A stretch of DNA of 64,000 bases from Natranaerovirga hydrolytica (GTDB taxonomy: Bacteria > Bacillota > Clostridia > Lachnospirales > DSM-24629): contig NZ_SMGQ01000011.1 in assembly GCF_004339095.1 (NCBI RefSeq), positions 1,141,652 to 1,205,651 on the forward strand, given 5' to 3'. Position 1 is the stretch's first letter. Every line of letters starts with the position of its first letter. Both the position numbers and the translations under genes were made by a program. The notes beneath the pieces are model-generated. The model was not told the origin of the DNA. It did no database searches and was given only the letters and a program-made list of their open reading frames with translations. Of the stretch, positions 30,206-38,601 are shown piece by piece.

Positions 30206-31570
30206 TTATTTCATAAAGATGGACGCATCACCTATTCGATTGGTCATCTTGCCATTCTCTATCAAACCCATTTTTTCCATCCAAAATTCAAAAGCTTTGA
30301 CAGGCTTTAAGCCTAATAAAGCACGTAATGTCATGGCTTCATGGTAACCTGTACATTGATAGTTAAGCATGATATCATCGCCTGCTGGAATACCCATAAA
30401 ATAATTGCATCCTGCAGATGATAATAAAACAGATAGATTTTCAATATCATTTTGATCCGCCTTCATATGGTTGGTATAACAAGCATCAACACCCATAGGC
30501 AATCCAGAAAGCTTACCCATAAAGTGATCTTCCAATCCTGCTCTTACAACCTGTTTGCTATCATACAAATATTCCGGCCCAATAAATCCTACTACTGTAT
30601 TGACCAAAAAGGGATTAAAATGCCTTGCCAAACCATAACATCTTGCTTCCATTGTCAATTGATCTGCATTATAATGGGCATCACTGGATAATTCTGATCC
30701 TTGCCCTGTTTCAAAATAAAACACGTTAGGTCCAGTACTTGTTCCTTCTTGTTTCATTAAGTCACTTGCCTCTTCTAACAATTTGATATTAATGCCAAAT
30801 GCTTCGTTTCCTTTTTGAGAACCTGCTATGGACTGGAATATTAAATCTGCAGGTGCACCTTTTTTGATTGCCTCCATTTGAGTAGAGACATGTGCCAACA
30901 CGCAGTTTTGAGTTGGAATCTCCCATTCATTTTTAAACTCTTCAAACATAGTCAGCACACGATGCACACTATCTACTGTATCAATAACAGGATTCAAACC
31001 AATTAAGGCATCACCTACACCATAACTAAGTCCTTCCATCATAGATGCTTTAATACCATCTAAATTATCCGTTGGATGGTTGGGCTGAAGACGAAATCCT
31101 AAAATCCCCTCACCACCAATGGTCGTATTACAATGCCCTGTAACCACGATTTTTTTAGCACCATAAATCAAATCCAAATTGCTCATCAACTTAGTGATAG
31201 CAGCTATCATTTCAGAAGTAAGACCTTTTGAAACACGACAAATCATTTCTCCAGTTGTTTCATCATCTAATAACCATTCCCTTAAATCAGATACCGTCCA
31301 TCCTTTGATGGATCCATATATTTTTTGATTCAGTCCATCATAGTTTAATCGAGTCACTTCATCTTCATCATAATCTACGATAGGATTTTCATAAAGATCC
31401 TTTAACGTCATTTGACTTAAAACTTCTTTTGCTGCAATTCTTTCAGTGACACTTTCAGCAGCTACTTGAGCCAGTTGGTCACCCGATTTTTCTTCATTTG
31501 CTTTAGCTAATACTTCTTTGACCGAGCGAAATCCATAAACTTGGCCGAATAAAGATGTTTTTAAACGCAT
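30206..31570 (-). CDS. eutB: Ethanolamine ammonia-lyase, heavy chain
   Basis: 454 aa, the normal size. It contains the TIM-barrel catalytic domain: IVVTGHCNTTIGGEG, GFRLQPNHPTDN, YFETGQGSELSSDAHYN and MGVDACYTNHMKADQ are family landmarks around the substrate and cobalamin sites. The start ATG 31568-31570 has AAAGGAG at good distance; an earlier ATG overlaps eutA. It works with EutC and needs adenosylcobalamin, whose damaged form EutA replaces. Confidence 0.97.
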   Translation of the reverse strand: MRLKTSLFGQVYGFRSVKEVLAKANEEKSGDQLAQVAAESVTERIAAKEVLSQMTLKDLYENPIVDYDEDEVTRLNYDGLNQKIYGSIKGWTVSDLREWLLDDETTGEMICRVSKGLTSEMIAAITKLMSNLDLIYGAKKIVVTGHCNTTIGGEGILGFRLQPNHPTDNLDGIKASMMEGLSYGVGDALIGLNPVIDTVDSVHRVLTMFEEFKNEWEIPTQNCVLAHVSTQMEAIKKGAPADLIFQSIAGSQKGNEAFGINIKLLEEASDLMKQEGTSTGPNVFYFETGQGSELSSDAHYNADQLTMEARCYGLARHFNPFLVNTVVGFIGPEYLYDSKQVVRAGLEDHFMGKLSGLPMGVDACYTNHMKADQNDIENLSVLLSSAGCNYFMGIPAGDDIMLNYQCTGYHEAMTLRALLGLKPVKAFEFWMEKMGLIENGKMTNRIGDASIFMK

Positions 31571-31574
31571 ATCT

Positions 31575-33017
31575 CTAGCTCCTTTCAAATACCAATGTTT
31601 TAATTACAACGGGTAATGCACTACCTTCTTCTAATGGTCTTCCTATGTCCACATAATCACCATGAAGTGCTGTGATAGCATCAATACATACTATAGGGTA
31701 ATTAGCTGTTAGCAAGGAAGCCAAGCACATTCCTAAGGCTTTTCCTATATCTGCCTGTGAAATAATGACTAATGGCTGTTTTCTTTGGAGCATATCATCC
31801 AATCCCTCCACAATATCTTGAGCCAATTGTAAGACCTGATTAAATTCATAACTAGGGCTTCCCCGTATGCTTAACGCTACTAATTCCACATCTCCTTGCT
31901 CTTGCATCCATTGAATTCTTTCTTTGATTTTTAATACCCGATCTTTTCCTGTTTTTAGTTCTTCTTCTTCTGTTAAATGCACCAATGGTATGTTTTTAAT
32001 AGGCAATAGTCCTTTGTGATAATATATCGTACTCCCCGATACTTCAGTTGTATGATTACCCGCTCCAACGACTGTTGCGCCAATGGTTTCTTGACCAAAA
32101 CGCACAGTTTGCGTCGCCTTATTAAAAACCTCAAAAATCTTATGTCCTAAAATCAATCCTATATCACCATAGGTATCCCAAGGCAAAACCTTATTTTCTT
32201 TAATTTTTTTTACACACTCTGCAACGCCACCCGATAGGAATATAACTGTATTTTGATTAAACCAATCGACTCCTTTATTGGTCACAAGCATTTTATAAAA
32301 AGGATTCGAATGATTACCTTTTATAATGTCAAGAAGTAAGGTTGCCATAACTGTTGCCAAGGCATCTAAATCTTTTTTATCAGCTACTTTTCCTTCCTGT
32401 ATATTTAACCCTAGCATTTGTATCATTTTTTTTGCTTTATGGGATATAAATGTTACCCTATAGCTGGAGTCATAGCGTATTAAACGACCACCAATATCAA
32501 AACAACCTGTTTCAATAACTTCACCTTGACTATATACAGCAATATTTGTGGTTCCTCCTCCAATGTCTAAATTCATTACTGTGCAGCTGTGCTTTCTTGA
32601 ATGCTCACAAGCACCCGATCCTTTTCCAGCTAAAATCCCTTCAAAATCTGGACCTGCAGTTGCAACAACAAAATCTCCAGCATAACCACTCATTACGTTT
32701 AGCACTTCTTTTGCGTTGCTTTTTCTTGCTGTTTCACCTGTAATAATAACAGCACCTGTTTGTATATCCATTTTCTCTATTCCCGCTAAATGATACACTT
32801 CTTCCAATATTTTTTTTAAAGCTTGTATATCAATAACTGTATTATTAATAACTGGCGTGAAATAAATAGGACTTTTAAACCAAACCTCTCTATTGATAAT
32901 GTCAAATTTTGGCACTGTCCAAGGTGTAGACGTGTTGTCAAAAGACAATTTTGAAAATACAATTTGTGTTGTTGAAGTCCCCATATCAATACCAATGCTG
33001 TTTAATATGCCATCCAT
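31575..33017 (-). CDS. eutA: Ethanolamine ammonia-lyase reactivating factor EutA
   Basis: 480 aa actin/HSP70-fold ATPase that removes inactive cobalamin from EutBC. Visible are the phosphate loop near the N-terminus (GIDMGTSTTQIVFS) and NLDIGGGTTNIAVY near 165. ATG 33015-33017 follows AGGAGAGG. It is the first structural eut gene. The leader before it holds a strong terminator overlapped by an ANTAR-like hairpin (33060-33106), so expression should depend on EutV. Confidence 0.95.
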   Translation of the reverse strand: MDGILNSIGIDMGTSTTQIVFSKLSFDNTSTPWTVPKFDIINREVWFKSPIYFTPVINNTVIDIQALKKILEEVYHLAGIEKMDIQTGAVIITGETARKSNAKEVLNVMSGYAGDFVVATAGPDFEGILAGKGSGACEHSRKHSCTVMNLDIGGGTTNIAVYSQGEVIETGCFDIGGRLIRYDSSYRVTFISHKAKKMIQMLGLNIQEGKVADKKDLDALATVMATLLLDIIKGNHSNPFYKMLVTNKGVDWFNQNTVIFLSGGVAECVKKIKENKVLPWDTYGDIGLILGHKIFEVFNKATQTVRFGQETIGATVVGAGNHTTEVSGSTIYYHKGLLPIKNIPLVHLTEEEELKTGKDRVLKIKERIQWMQEQGDVELVALSIRGSPSYEFNQVLQLAQDIVEGLDDMLQRKQPLVIISQADIGKALGMCLASLLTANYPIVCIDAITALHGDYVDIGRPLEEGSALPVVIKTLVFERS

Positions 33018-33059
33018 ATACACCTCTCCTTTCTTAAAACTATTTTTCAAAAACTAAAA

Positions 33060-33106
33060 AACGCCGTAGTTAAAAAACTTAAAAGTTTTTTAACTACGGC
33101 GTTAAA
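33060..33106 (-). promoter_or_regulatory. Terminator with overlapping ANTAR-like hairpin upstream of eutA
   Basis: 33060-33103 is a near-perfect long terminator stem (AACGCCGTAGTTAAAAAAC / GTTTTTTAACTACGGCGTT) with T5 after it on the minus strand. A competing hairpin, TTTAAC-GCCGTA-GTTAAA (33089-33106), has a six-base loop with G at position 4 and uses the same 5' arm. That is the arrangement of EutV antitermination sites. The upstream partner hairpin is weak (a TAA-GCGATG-TTA candidate near 33140), so this site is less clear than the one before eutV. Confidence 0.6.
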
Positions 33107-33145
33107 GCTTTTATTACGGATTCCTAAACTAACATCGCTTAAGAA

Positions 33146-34564
33146 TTATATGGATTCAGTTTTCATTCGAAAATCAAAATTGGCTTTGGTTCCTTGACTA
33201 GCAGACTCTAAACTAAAGCATCCTTTCAAAGTATCTTCTACAATACTCTGTACAATACTAATGCCAAGACTACCTTTTCGTGAGTTCTTTACGTCAAAAC
33301 CCACCCCATCATCTTGAACCAATATACTAGAGTACTGTATACCTTTTTCTATCTGCACAATAATCTGACCTTTTTCACGCCCCACAAAAGCATATTGAAG
33401 GCTATTTTGAACCAATTCGTTAACCACCAAACCAATGGAGGTTGCTAATTCTGATGTAATATAAAAGGTATCACCTGTAATAATCAGTTCAACCTGACAT
33501 TCATTAAAGGATACATTATCCGCATTATCCACAATGCGTTTTAATATCGTTTTAATATCTACTTCATCCACACCATTTTGCGCTAATATTTCATGGGTTA
33601 CTGCAATACTACTAACCCGATTGATACTTTCTTCAAATGCTTTTTTTGACTCTTTGTTGTCCACACGTCTTAATTGTAACCTTAAAAGACTTGCAATGGT
33701 TTGAAGGTTATTTTTCACTCGATGATGAATTTCACGTATGGCTACCGATTTAGTAATCAAAGCCTTTTCTATAGCTTTTTTATCCGTAATATCTTTAATA
33801 ACCATTAAGACGCCTTCCATTTCATATTGTGCACTGTTCAAGTTAACATATTTAATTTGAAGGCTCATATCTCCCACTGTTACTTCTGATATTTTGAAGT
33901 TTGGATTATTTGCAATGATTTTAAAGCTATTGCCATCTAATACTAAGTTTTCAAAAGGTATTCCTTGTAAAACATCTAGATAGCCTAGTTTTCGATATAA
34001 TTTTGTAGCCATTGGATTAACGCTTTGAGAAATACCATTGGCATCAAAAATAATGATACCATCATTCAAATAAGGATTGAGGAGAACCTCTTCATGGATT
34101 GTTCTTAATGTCTCTGAAAGATTTTCTGTTGTCTGGGTTAACATCTGAATCTTTGCATGCTTTTGCTCTGACTCATAAACATCTGTTTCCATAATCAAGC
34201 AAGCAATGGTTACGCCATCATCGTTCTTAATGGGCACAACATTTTGGCGTACCATTTGTTCTTCTTGGGTTATGGCTCTTAAATCTCTTGTTGGCATACC
34301 TAATTCTAAGGTTCTAAGGACAGCCGGTTCATTATGTCTATAAGCATATTGTCCAACCACACTATCTTTATAATGGGATTTATATAAAAAAGGTTTTGCC
34401 TCTGCCACTACCATAGCTACATCTTTCTCTCTTGACATACAATCAATAAAAATATCTGCTCGATTCAAATCGGCCATCAGTTGCATTTGTTGAGAAATTG
34501 CTTGAAGCTTTGTAATGTCGTCTTCTTTTAAAAAAGTATACTGCTGACACAATTCCTTAATCAT
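33146..34564 (-). CDS. eutW: Ethanolamine sensor histidine kinase EutW
   Basis: 472-aa soluble kinase without TM helices. It has an N-terminal sensor domain (about 1-150) of the EutW/PdtaS type, a PAS domain (about 165-280), and a HisKA_2 dimer region with the phospho-acceptor His in IREIHHRVKNNLQTIASLLR. A HATPase domain follows (LVVNELVQNSLQYAF; GSLGISIVQSIVED). It senses ethanolamine and phosphorylates EutV. ATG 34562-34564 overlaps the eutV stop by 8 bases, giving translational coupling; AGGA lies upstream. Confidence 0.93.
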   Translation of the reverse strand: MIKELCQQYTFLKEDDITKLQAISQQMQLMADLNRADIFIDCMSREKDVAMVVAEAKPFLYKSHYKDSVVGQYAYRHNEPAVLRTLELGMPTRDLRAITQEEQMVRQNVVPIKNDDGVTIACLIMETDVYESEQKHAKIQMLTQTTENLSETLRTIHEEVLLNPYLNDGIIIFDANGISQSVNPMATKLYRKLGYLDVLQGIPFENLVLDGNSFKIIANNPNFKISEVTVGDMSLQIKYVNLNSAQYEMEGVLMVIKDITDKKAIEKALITKSVAIREIHHRVKNNLQTIASLLRLQLRRVDNKESKKAFEESINRVSSIAVTHEILAQNGVDEVDIKTILKRIVDNADNVSFNECQVELIITGDTFYITSELATSIGLVVNELVQNSLQYAFVGREKGQIIVQIEKGIQYSSILVQDDGVGFDVKNSRKGSLGISIVQSIVEDTLKGCFSLESASQGTKANFDFRMKTESI

Positions 34565-35147
34565 CTTGCAATTCATCCTTTTCTTGTATCAAAATCACTT
34601 GAGCAATGTCTTTCATAGCACATCCTTTAATGCGACTCATCTTTTTAATATAGCCATAAGCTTCTTCTTCCGATATGTCTTTTGTTTGCATCAACAGACC
34701 TTTTGCCCTATTAATAATGGTACGACTTTCTAATTTTTCTTTTGTTTGCATATGCTCCTTTTTTATGGTTTCTATTTCATTGGCGCGATGTAATGCCAAT
34801 TCAACAGTAGGCAACAAACTTTCTTTCATAATAGGTTTAACCAAATATGCTAAGGCTCCTGAGTTTTTAGCTTTTTCAACAAATTCTTGACCACTATAGG
34901 CACTTAGTAAAACAACTGCTTTAGCCATATTATTTTCACGAATCATCTTAGCTGCCATCAATCCATCTAACAATGGCATCTTAATGTCAAGAAGCACCAC
35001 ATCTGGTTTGTTTTTTTTACATAATTCTACAGCGTCAAATCCATCTGCGGCTTTGCCTACCACGTTGCAACCAACTTCTTTTAACATCTCAGCAATATCC
35101 ATACGTGTAATAGGTTCATCATCTGCAACAATAATCCGAATCGACAT
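34557..35147 (-). CDS. eutV: ANTAR-domain response regulator EutV
   Basis: 196 aa. The receiver domain (about 1-120) has the acidic VADDEP, the phospho-acceptor in VVLLDIKMPLLDG, and Lys in YLVKPI. The C-terminal ANTAR RNA-binding domain (about 135-190) reads IINRAKGLLMQTK, ISEEEAYGYIKKMSR, and AMKDIAQVI. When phosphorylated it should bind paired hairpins in nascent eut RNA and prevent termination. ATG 35145-35147 follows AGGAGAG. Its own leader carries such a site, implying autoregulation. Confidence 0.95.
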   Translation of the reverse strand: MSIRIIVADDEPITRMDIAEMLKEVGCNVVGKAADGFDAVELCKKNKPDVVLLDIKMPLLDGLMAAKMIRENNMAKAVVLLSAYSGQEFVEKAKNSGALAYLVKPIMKESLLPTVELALHRANEIETIKKEHMQTKEKLESRTIINRAKGLLMQTKDISEEEAYGYIKKMSRIKGCAMKDIAQVILIQEKDELQDD

Positions 35148-35476
35148 GTGCTTCTCTCCTTCAACCGTAACTTGATTAGAACATTTCAAAACATATAAAA
35201 TAAAAAAGAGCACAAGAAATCATGGATTTCTTGAGCTCCAATGCTCGCTAATAACACCTCATCGTGTTTTAAAAAAATTTTATCACCGTTTTTTTATAAA
35301 GTCAAGTGTTTTTTATGAAGCCCTATGGGTTATATGATTCATTTATGATAATATCTTATCATTATTGATGCTATTTTTCTAACTCTAAATATTATTTTTA
35401 TTAATTAATAATGACTATAATCTCCACATTAGGAGACACTATAACACATACTTATTTTTAAATTAGGGTGATATAA
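35148..35476. other. Divergent intergenic region eutV / DUF421 gene
   Basis: About 330 bases without a gene. The left third is the eutV leader with the ANTAR element; the rest is very AT-rich and should hold the two divergent promoters. I saw no further clear site. Confidence 0.55.
35202..35268 (-). promoter_or_regulatory. ANTAR dual-hairpin antitermination element before eutV
   Basis: On the minus strand there are two small hairpins with six-base loops: P1 AACAC-GATGAG-GTGTT (35253-35268) and P2 GAGC-ATTGGA-GCTC (35233-35246), six bases apart. The P2 3' arm is also the 5' arm of a terminator (GAGC[T]CAAGAAATC / GATTTCTTG[T]GCTC, 35208-35238) followed by a T6 run. P2 has the A1 and G4 loop bases known for EutV targets; P1 has G4 but G1. 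Confidence 0.8.
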
Positions 35477-36163
35477 ATGTTTGATTCTACTATTTTCCAA
35501 TTAAGTGTGGAGCTTATTATTGGTTTTATCGGTTTATTTGCTGTTACAAAATTGATTAGAAAATCTCAAATCCATCAAATTACACCTTTTGATTTTATTT
35601 CTGCTCTTGTTTTAGGTGAATTATTAGGTAATGCCATTTATGATAATGAGACTAAAATATGGACAGTTCTTTATGCATTAGCATTATGGGGTATTTTAAT
35701 GTTTATTATTGAAAAAATCACCCAAAAATATAATGGTAGTAGAAAACTTTTAGAAGGTGATCCGGCTATTATTATTCGCAGTGGACAAATTGATTTTTCA
35801 GTGCTTAAAAAAGAAAAATTAGACATTAATGAACTATTAAGTTTGCTACGGCAAAAAGATGTTTTTTCCATTCGTGAAATTGAATATGGCATATTGGAAC
35901 AAAGTGGTGACATCAGTGTCTTGAAAAAATCTCAATACGCTAATCCAACTTTAGAAGATTTACAATTGCCTTATAAAACTGTCTATGTACCAACAACATT
36001 GGTTTTAGATGGGGATATTTTAACTAACCATTTAGAAGCCCTGAATTTAGATCAATCTTGGTTGTACCAACAATTAGAAAGTAATGGGATACAAGATATA
36101 ACAGATGTTTTTTACGCTGATTGGAAAGAAGATGAAGGCATTCATATTATTAGAAAAAATTAA
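35477..36163 (+). CDS. DUF421 membrane protein (YetF/YdfS-like)
   Basis: 228 aa. Two or three TM helices (about 8-30, 55-80) are followed by the cytoplasmic DUF421 domain: ITPFDFISALVLGELLGNAI, a basic LLEGDPAIIIRSG, and LSLLRQKDVFSIREIEYGILEQ are family landmarks. In spore formers such proteins include YetF and germination-related relatives; the molecular function is unknown. It is one of the few plus-strand genes, with a small downstream gene (36233-36391) that is probably co-transcribed. Confidence 0.88.
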   Translation: MFDSTIFQLSVELIIGFIGLFAVTKLIRKSQIHQITPFDFISALVLGELLGNAIYDNETKIWTVLYALALWGILMFIIEKITQKYNGSRKLLEGDPAIIIRSGQIDFSVLKKEKLDINELLSLLRQKDVFSIREIEYGILEQSGDISVLKKSQYANPTLEDLQLPYKTVYVPTTLVLDGDILTNHLEALNLDQSWLYQQLESNGIQDITDVFYADWKEDEGIHIIRKN

Positions 36164-36232
36164 AGAAAGGTATATTTTCACTTTATCTTATTCATACTAT
36201 TATTGAACCAATTCATTTAAGAGGTGACTATT

Positions 36233-36391
36233 ATGAATGAATCAACTTTTAATTCATTACCACAACAAGGTTCTCAGAAAAACAGAAATAAAAAAGGCTT
36301 ACAACAAGATCCTGGTATTGATGAAAAAACGGATTTAAAAAAACATTTTAATAAGAACAATAAAAGTTATCAATCAAAAGAAAAATCTTAA
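36233..36391 (+). CDS. Small hydrophilic protein, 52 aa, unknown
   Basis: An ATG after GAGGTGAC opens a 52-codon frame. The product is rich in Lys, Asn and Gln (about 45% of residues), has no Cys and no hydrophobic stretch, and is probably disordered: NESTFNSLPQQGSQKNR, KGLQQDPGIDEKTDLKKHF. It lies 70 bases after the DUF421 gene and just before a bidirectional terminator, which supports it as the second gene of that transcript. It resembles small acid-extractable or spore-associated peptides in composition only; I claim no homology. Confidence 0.6.
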   Translation: MNESTFNSLPQQGSQKNRNKKGLQQDPGIDEKTDLKKHFNKNNKSYQSKEKS

Positions 36392-36418
36392 GAGTGTCTC
36401 CGGTAAAATTGCGCTTAT

Positions 36419-36485
36419 TAAAATACTCCCTTTATAATAAACAGTTTTTATGATGTAAACTGTCTGCTATAAAGGGAGTATTTTA
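36419..36485. terminator. Bidirectional terminator between the 36.3-kb gene and rubrerythrin
   Basis: An 18-bp perfect outer stem (TAAAATACTCCCTTTATA / TATAAAGGGAGTATTTTA) encloses a second stem (AACAGTTT / AAACTGT). It serves the convergent small gene (+) and rubrerythrin gene (-). Confidence 0.85.
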
Positions 36486-36510
36486 TTATTTCATAACAAC
36501 GCTATATCTT

Positions 36511-37074
36511 TTACTTTTCAAATGCTTTAAATACTGTATGTTTTGCGCCACATACTGGACACACGTCTACAGGTCCGCCAACTTCTGTATAACCACATAC
36601 TGGACAGACATATACGGTATCTAATGGCATATCTTTACCTTCTTTTGCATAATCTTGTGCTTCTTTAAATAGTTTTGCATGTATTTTTTCTGCTTCTAAT
36701 GCATAATGAAAGGCTCTTTCTGCTCCTTTTTCTTTTTGAAAGCGTGCTGTCTCTAAATAGACTGGATACATTTGCTCAATTTCATGAAGTTCGCCATCAA
36801 TACCACCTTGTAAGTTAGCAACTGTATCACCAACGCCAAAGTTTCCTCCTGATGTTACAGAAAAATCTCCCTTTTGTTGCCCTAATACTTTGAAATGATT
36901 GTCTGCATGAGCTTGTTCTGCATAGGCAATGGCTCTAAACAACCTACCAATATTAGGAAAACCTTCTTTGTCTGCTAATTCTCCCCATATTAAGTAACGC
37001 ATATGTGCCATACTTTCTCCACCATACGCTGAACGCAAAAAATCTGCTGTCATTGCATTTTCCACTGCTTTCAT
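36511..37074 (-). CDS. rbr: Rubrerythrin
   Basis: 187 aa. The N-terminal ferritin-like four-helix domain carries the diiron ligands (ESMAHMRYLIW; AIAYAEQAHADNH; EKGAERAFHYALEAEKIHAKLF). A C-terminal rubredoxin-like domain has two CxxC pairs, VCPVCGYTE and VCPVCGAKH. It reduces hydrogen peroxide in anaerobes. ATG 37074 follows AGGAGATGG. It sits directly downstream of the encapsulin genes, in an iron/oxidative-stress neighbourhood, separated by a dispersed repeat copy. Confidence 0.95.
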   Translation of the reverse strand: MKAVENAMTADFLRSAYGGESMAHMRYLIWGELADKEGFPNIGRLFRAIAYAEQAHADNHFKVLGQQKGDFSVTSGGNFGVGDTVANLQGGIDGELHEIEQMYPVYLETARFQKEKGAERAFHYALEAEKIHAKLFKEAQDYAKEGKDMPLDTVYVCPVCGYTEVGGPVDVCPVCGAKHTVFKAFEK

Positions 37075-37149
37075 GTAACCATCTCCTTATATAATTATTT
37101 TAAATTAAAGCATTGTCTTTTGTATCTTTGCCTTAAAATTAAAATCTAT

Positions 37150-37258
37150 GCATTTCAACTTGTAAACATGCCTTCCGCTACACTTCAGTCACAAGTTTTC
37201 AATGAAAAATCCAATCTCCAAACCCTTGTGAACAAGTTTGCAGATTGGACTTTCATCT
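37150..37258 (-). repeat. Dispersed two-hairpin repeat, copy C
   Basis: Lies directly after the encapsulin stop codon. The long palindrome pairs TCCAATCT with AGATTGGA, with CTTGT/ACAAG at the tip. The second hairpin closes with ACTTGT/ACAAGT. These bases differ from copy E2 on both sides of the stem while keeping the pairing. Confidence 0.75.
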
Positions 37259-38049
37259 TACATCGTAAAGTTAACGATTATATTGGAATCTAATGCTCTA
37301 AAAGTAAAGGATTCTGTAATAAATAATTTTACTTTTTTATTGTCATGGCTTTCATAGCCTATGCTAAAGTCTTGACCAATGGTTAATTCTAAATCATCAT
37401 GGTCAAAAGGAACTAAAATGGCACTGTCTATATTATTGGTATATACAATCTCAGTTCCCAACAGATTTTCTATTGTTTTTTTAAGTGGATAGCCATTAAC
37501 AATCATGTTAACTTTTTTCCAACCTTCTTCACCAACAACTAATGTGTATGGACCTTCTGCATATGCATCTTTTAATTTTAATATACCTTTAGAAATCGAT
37601 TCCATAATTTCATTGGCATCATTTCCAAAGACCATAGTATGGTCTGCTAATTGAGCAATTCCTTTTATATTGGCTTTTTCATAACCGTTATAGACCGCAT
37701 TTTCTTCAAAAGATGCAATCTTTTCTGCCGCTTTTTCTAATGGTTCTAGATCAATATCTTTTGCACCTCGAATGATATTATCCATTTCCCATCTATCCAA
37801 TTCAAAACTAATTCTGGTTTCTACCAATGGTTGAACGCTATATAATCCACTGTTGACTTCTCCATTATTGTCTTCAATTAAATCTAAACGCCCTTCTGAA
37901 ATAGCGCTATAATCCCAACCTTTTGGACCTTCTACATTGACAACCCTTCTAGCTGATAAATGTGTTTTTAATACTTGAGCTGCTCTTTCTTCAATTTCAT
38001 CCCAAGCTTCTTGTGCCAATGGTGCTAATGATCTTTTTAACATATCCAT
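37258..38049 (-). CDS. Encapsulin shell protein (family 1)
   Basis: 263 aa with the HK97-like fold typical of encapsulins: MDMLKRSLAPLAQEAWDEI at the N-terminus, ARRVVNVEGPKGWDYSAI, the E-loop area around SGLYSVQPLVETRISFELDR, and YTLVVGEEGWKKV. It self-assembles into a protein nanocompartment in the cytoplasm. The gene lies 24 bases after that of a ferritin-like cargo protein bearing a targeting peptide, so the compartment probably stores iron. ATG 38049 is used; an ATG two codons later is possible. Confidence 0.95.
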   Translation of the reverse strand: MDMLKRSLAPLAQEAWDEIEERAAQVLKTHLSARRVVNVEGPKGWDYSAISEGRLDLIEDNNGEVNSGLYSVQPLVETRISFELDRWEMDNIIRGAKDIDLEPLEKAAEKIASFEENAVYNGYEKANIKGIAQLADHTMVFGNDANEIMESISKGILKLKDAYAEGPYTLVVGEEGWKKVNMIVNGYPLKKTIENLLGTEIVYTNNIDSAILVPFDHDDLELTIGQDFSIGYESHDNKKVKLFITESFTFRALDSNIIVNFTM

Positions 38050-38073
38050 AATCTAAGTACCCCTTTCTTTTTA

Positions 38074-38415
38074 TTATTTTAAATCACCGATTTTTAATCC
38101 TTTAGTACCTTCTGATGCATGTTCTTCGTCACTATGTTGCCCTACAATTGGACCTTCTTTGAATAAACAACTTTTTAATTCGTCGTCCCAAACGTCCATA
38201 TTTCTTCTTAACCATTCAAGGGTCATACAAGCATGTTCAATTTCTTCGTCTCTATTATGTTCAAATATACCTTTTAAATCTGGATCGTCCGTAGTCATTA
38301 CTCTTTGGTTGTAATAATCTACTGCCTCAACTTCTTCTTTTAAACTGGTTATTGCTTTTGAAATATTTTTTGTCTTTTCATCTAACTTTTCAATTGGTTC
38401 TTGATAATTACTCAT
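38074..38415 (-). CDS. Encapsulated ferritin-like protein (EncFtn) cargo
   Basis: 113 aa. The two-helix ferritin-like domain (about 1-95) has the metal-binding Glu and His residues in KEEVEAVDYYNQRV and NRDEEIEHACMTLEWLRRN. A flexible tail ends in GLKIGDLK, matching the short hydrophobic encapsulation peptides (LxxGxL-type) that bind the shell interior. It should act as a ferroxidase that loads iron into the encapsulin. ATG 38415 follows AAAGGAGG. Confidence 0.93.
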   Translation of the reverse strand: MSNYQEPIEKLDEKTKNISKAITSLKEEVEAVDYYNQRVMTTDDPDLKGIFEHNRDEEIEHACMTLEWLRRNMDVWDDELKSCLFKEGPIVGQHSDEEHASEGTKGLKIGDLK

Positions 38416-38561
38416 TACATTAACCTCCTTTAAGATTATTTAATAATGGTACTTACTTAATAATGATAACATATTAATGCTATTATTTCAAAAATTTTCT
38501 AGTACCTATTATTTTTTTACTTCAAATTTAAATGTATACATTTTTTATTTAATTATACCAT

Positions 38562-38597
38562 AAAGCCCCAAAAGAAAAAAATTTCCTTTGGGGCTTT
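38562..38597. terminator. Terminator downstream of the SurA-like gene
   Basis: The stem AAAGCCCCAAA / TTTGGGGCTTT with AT flanks lies 4 bases beyond the 38602 stop codon. Confidence 0.85.
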
Positions 38598-38601
38598 AAA
38601 C

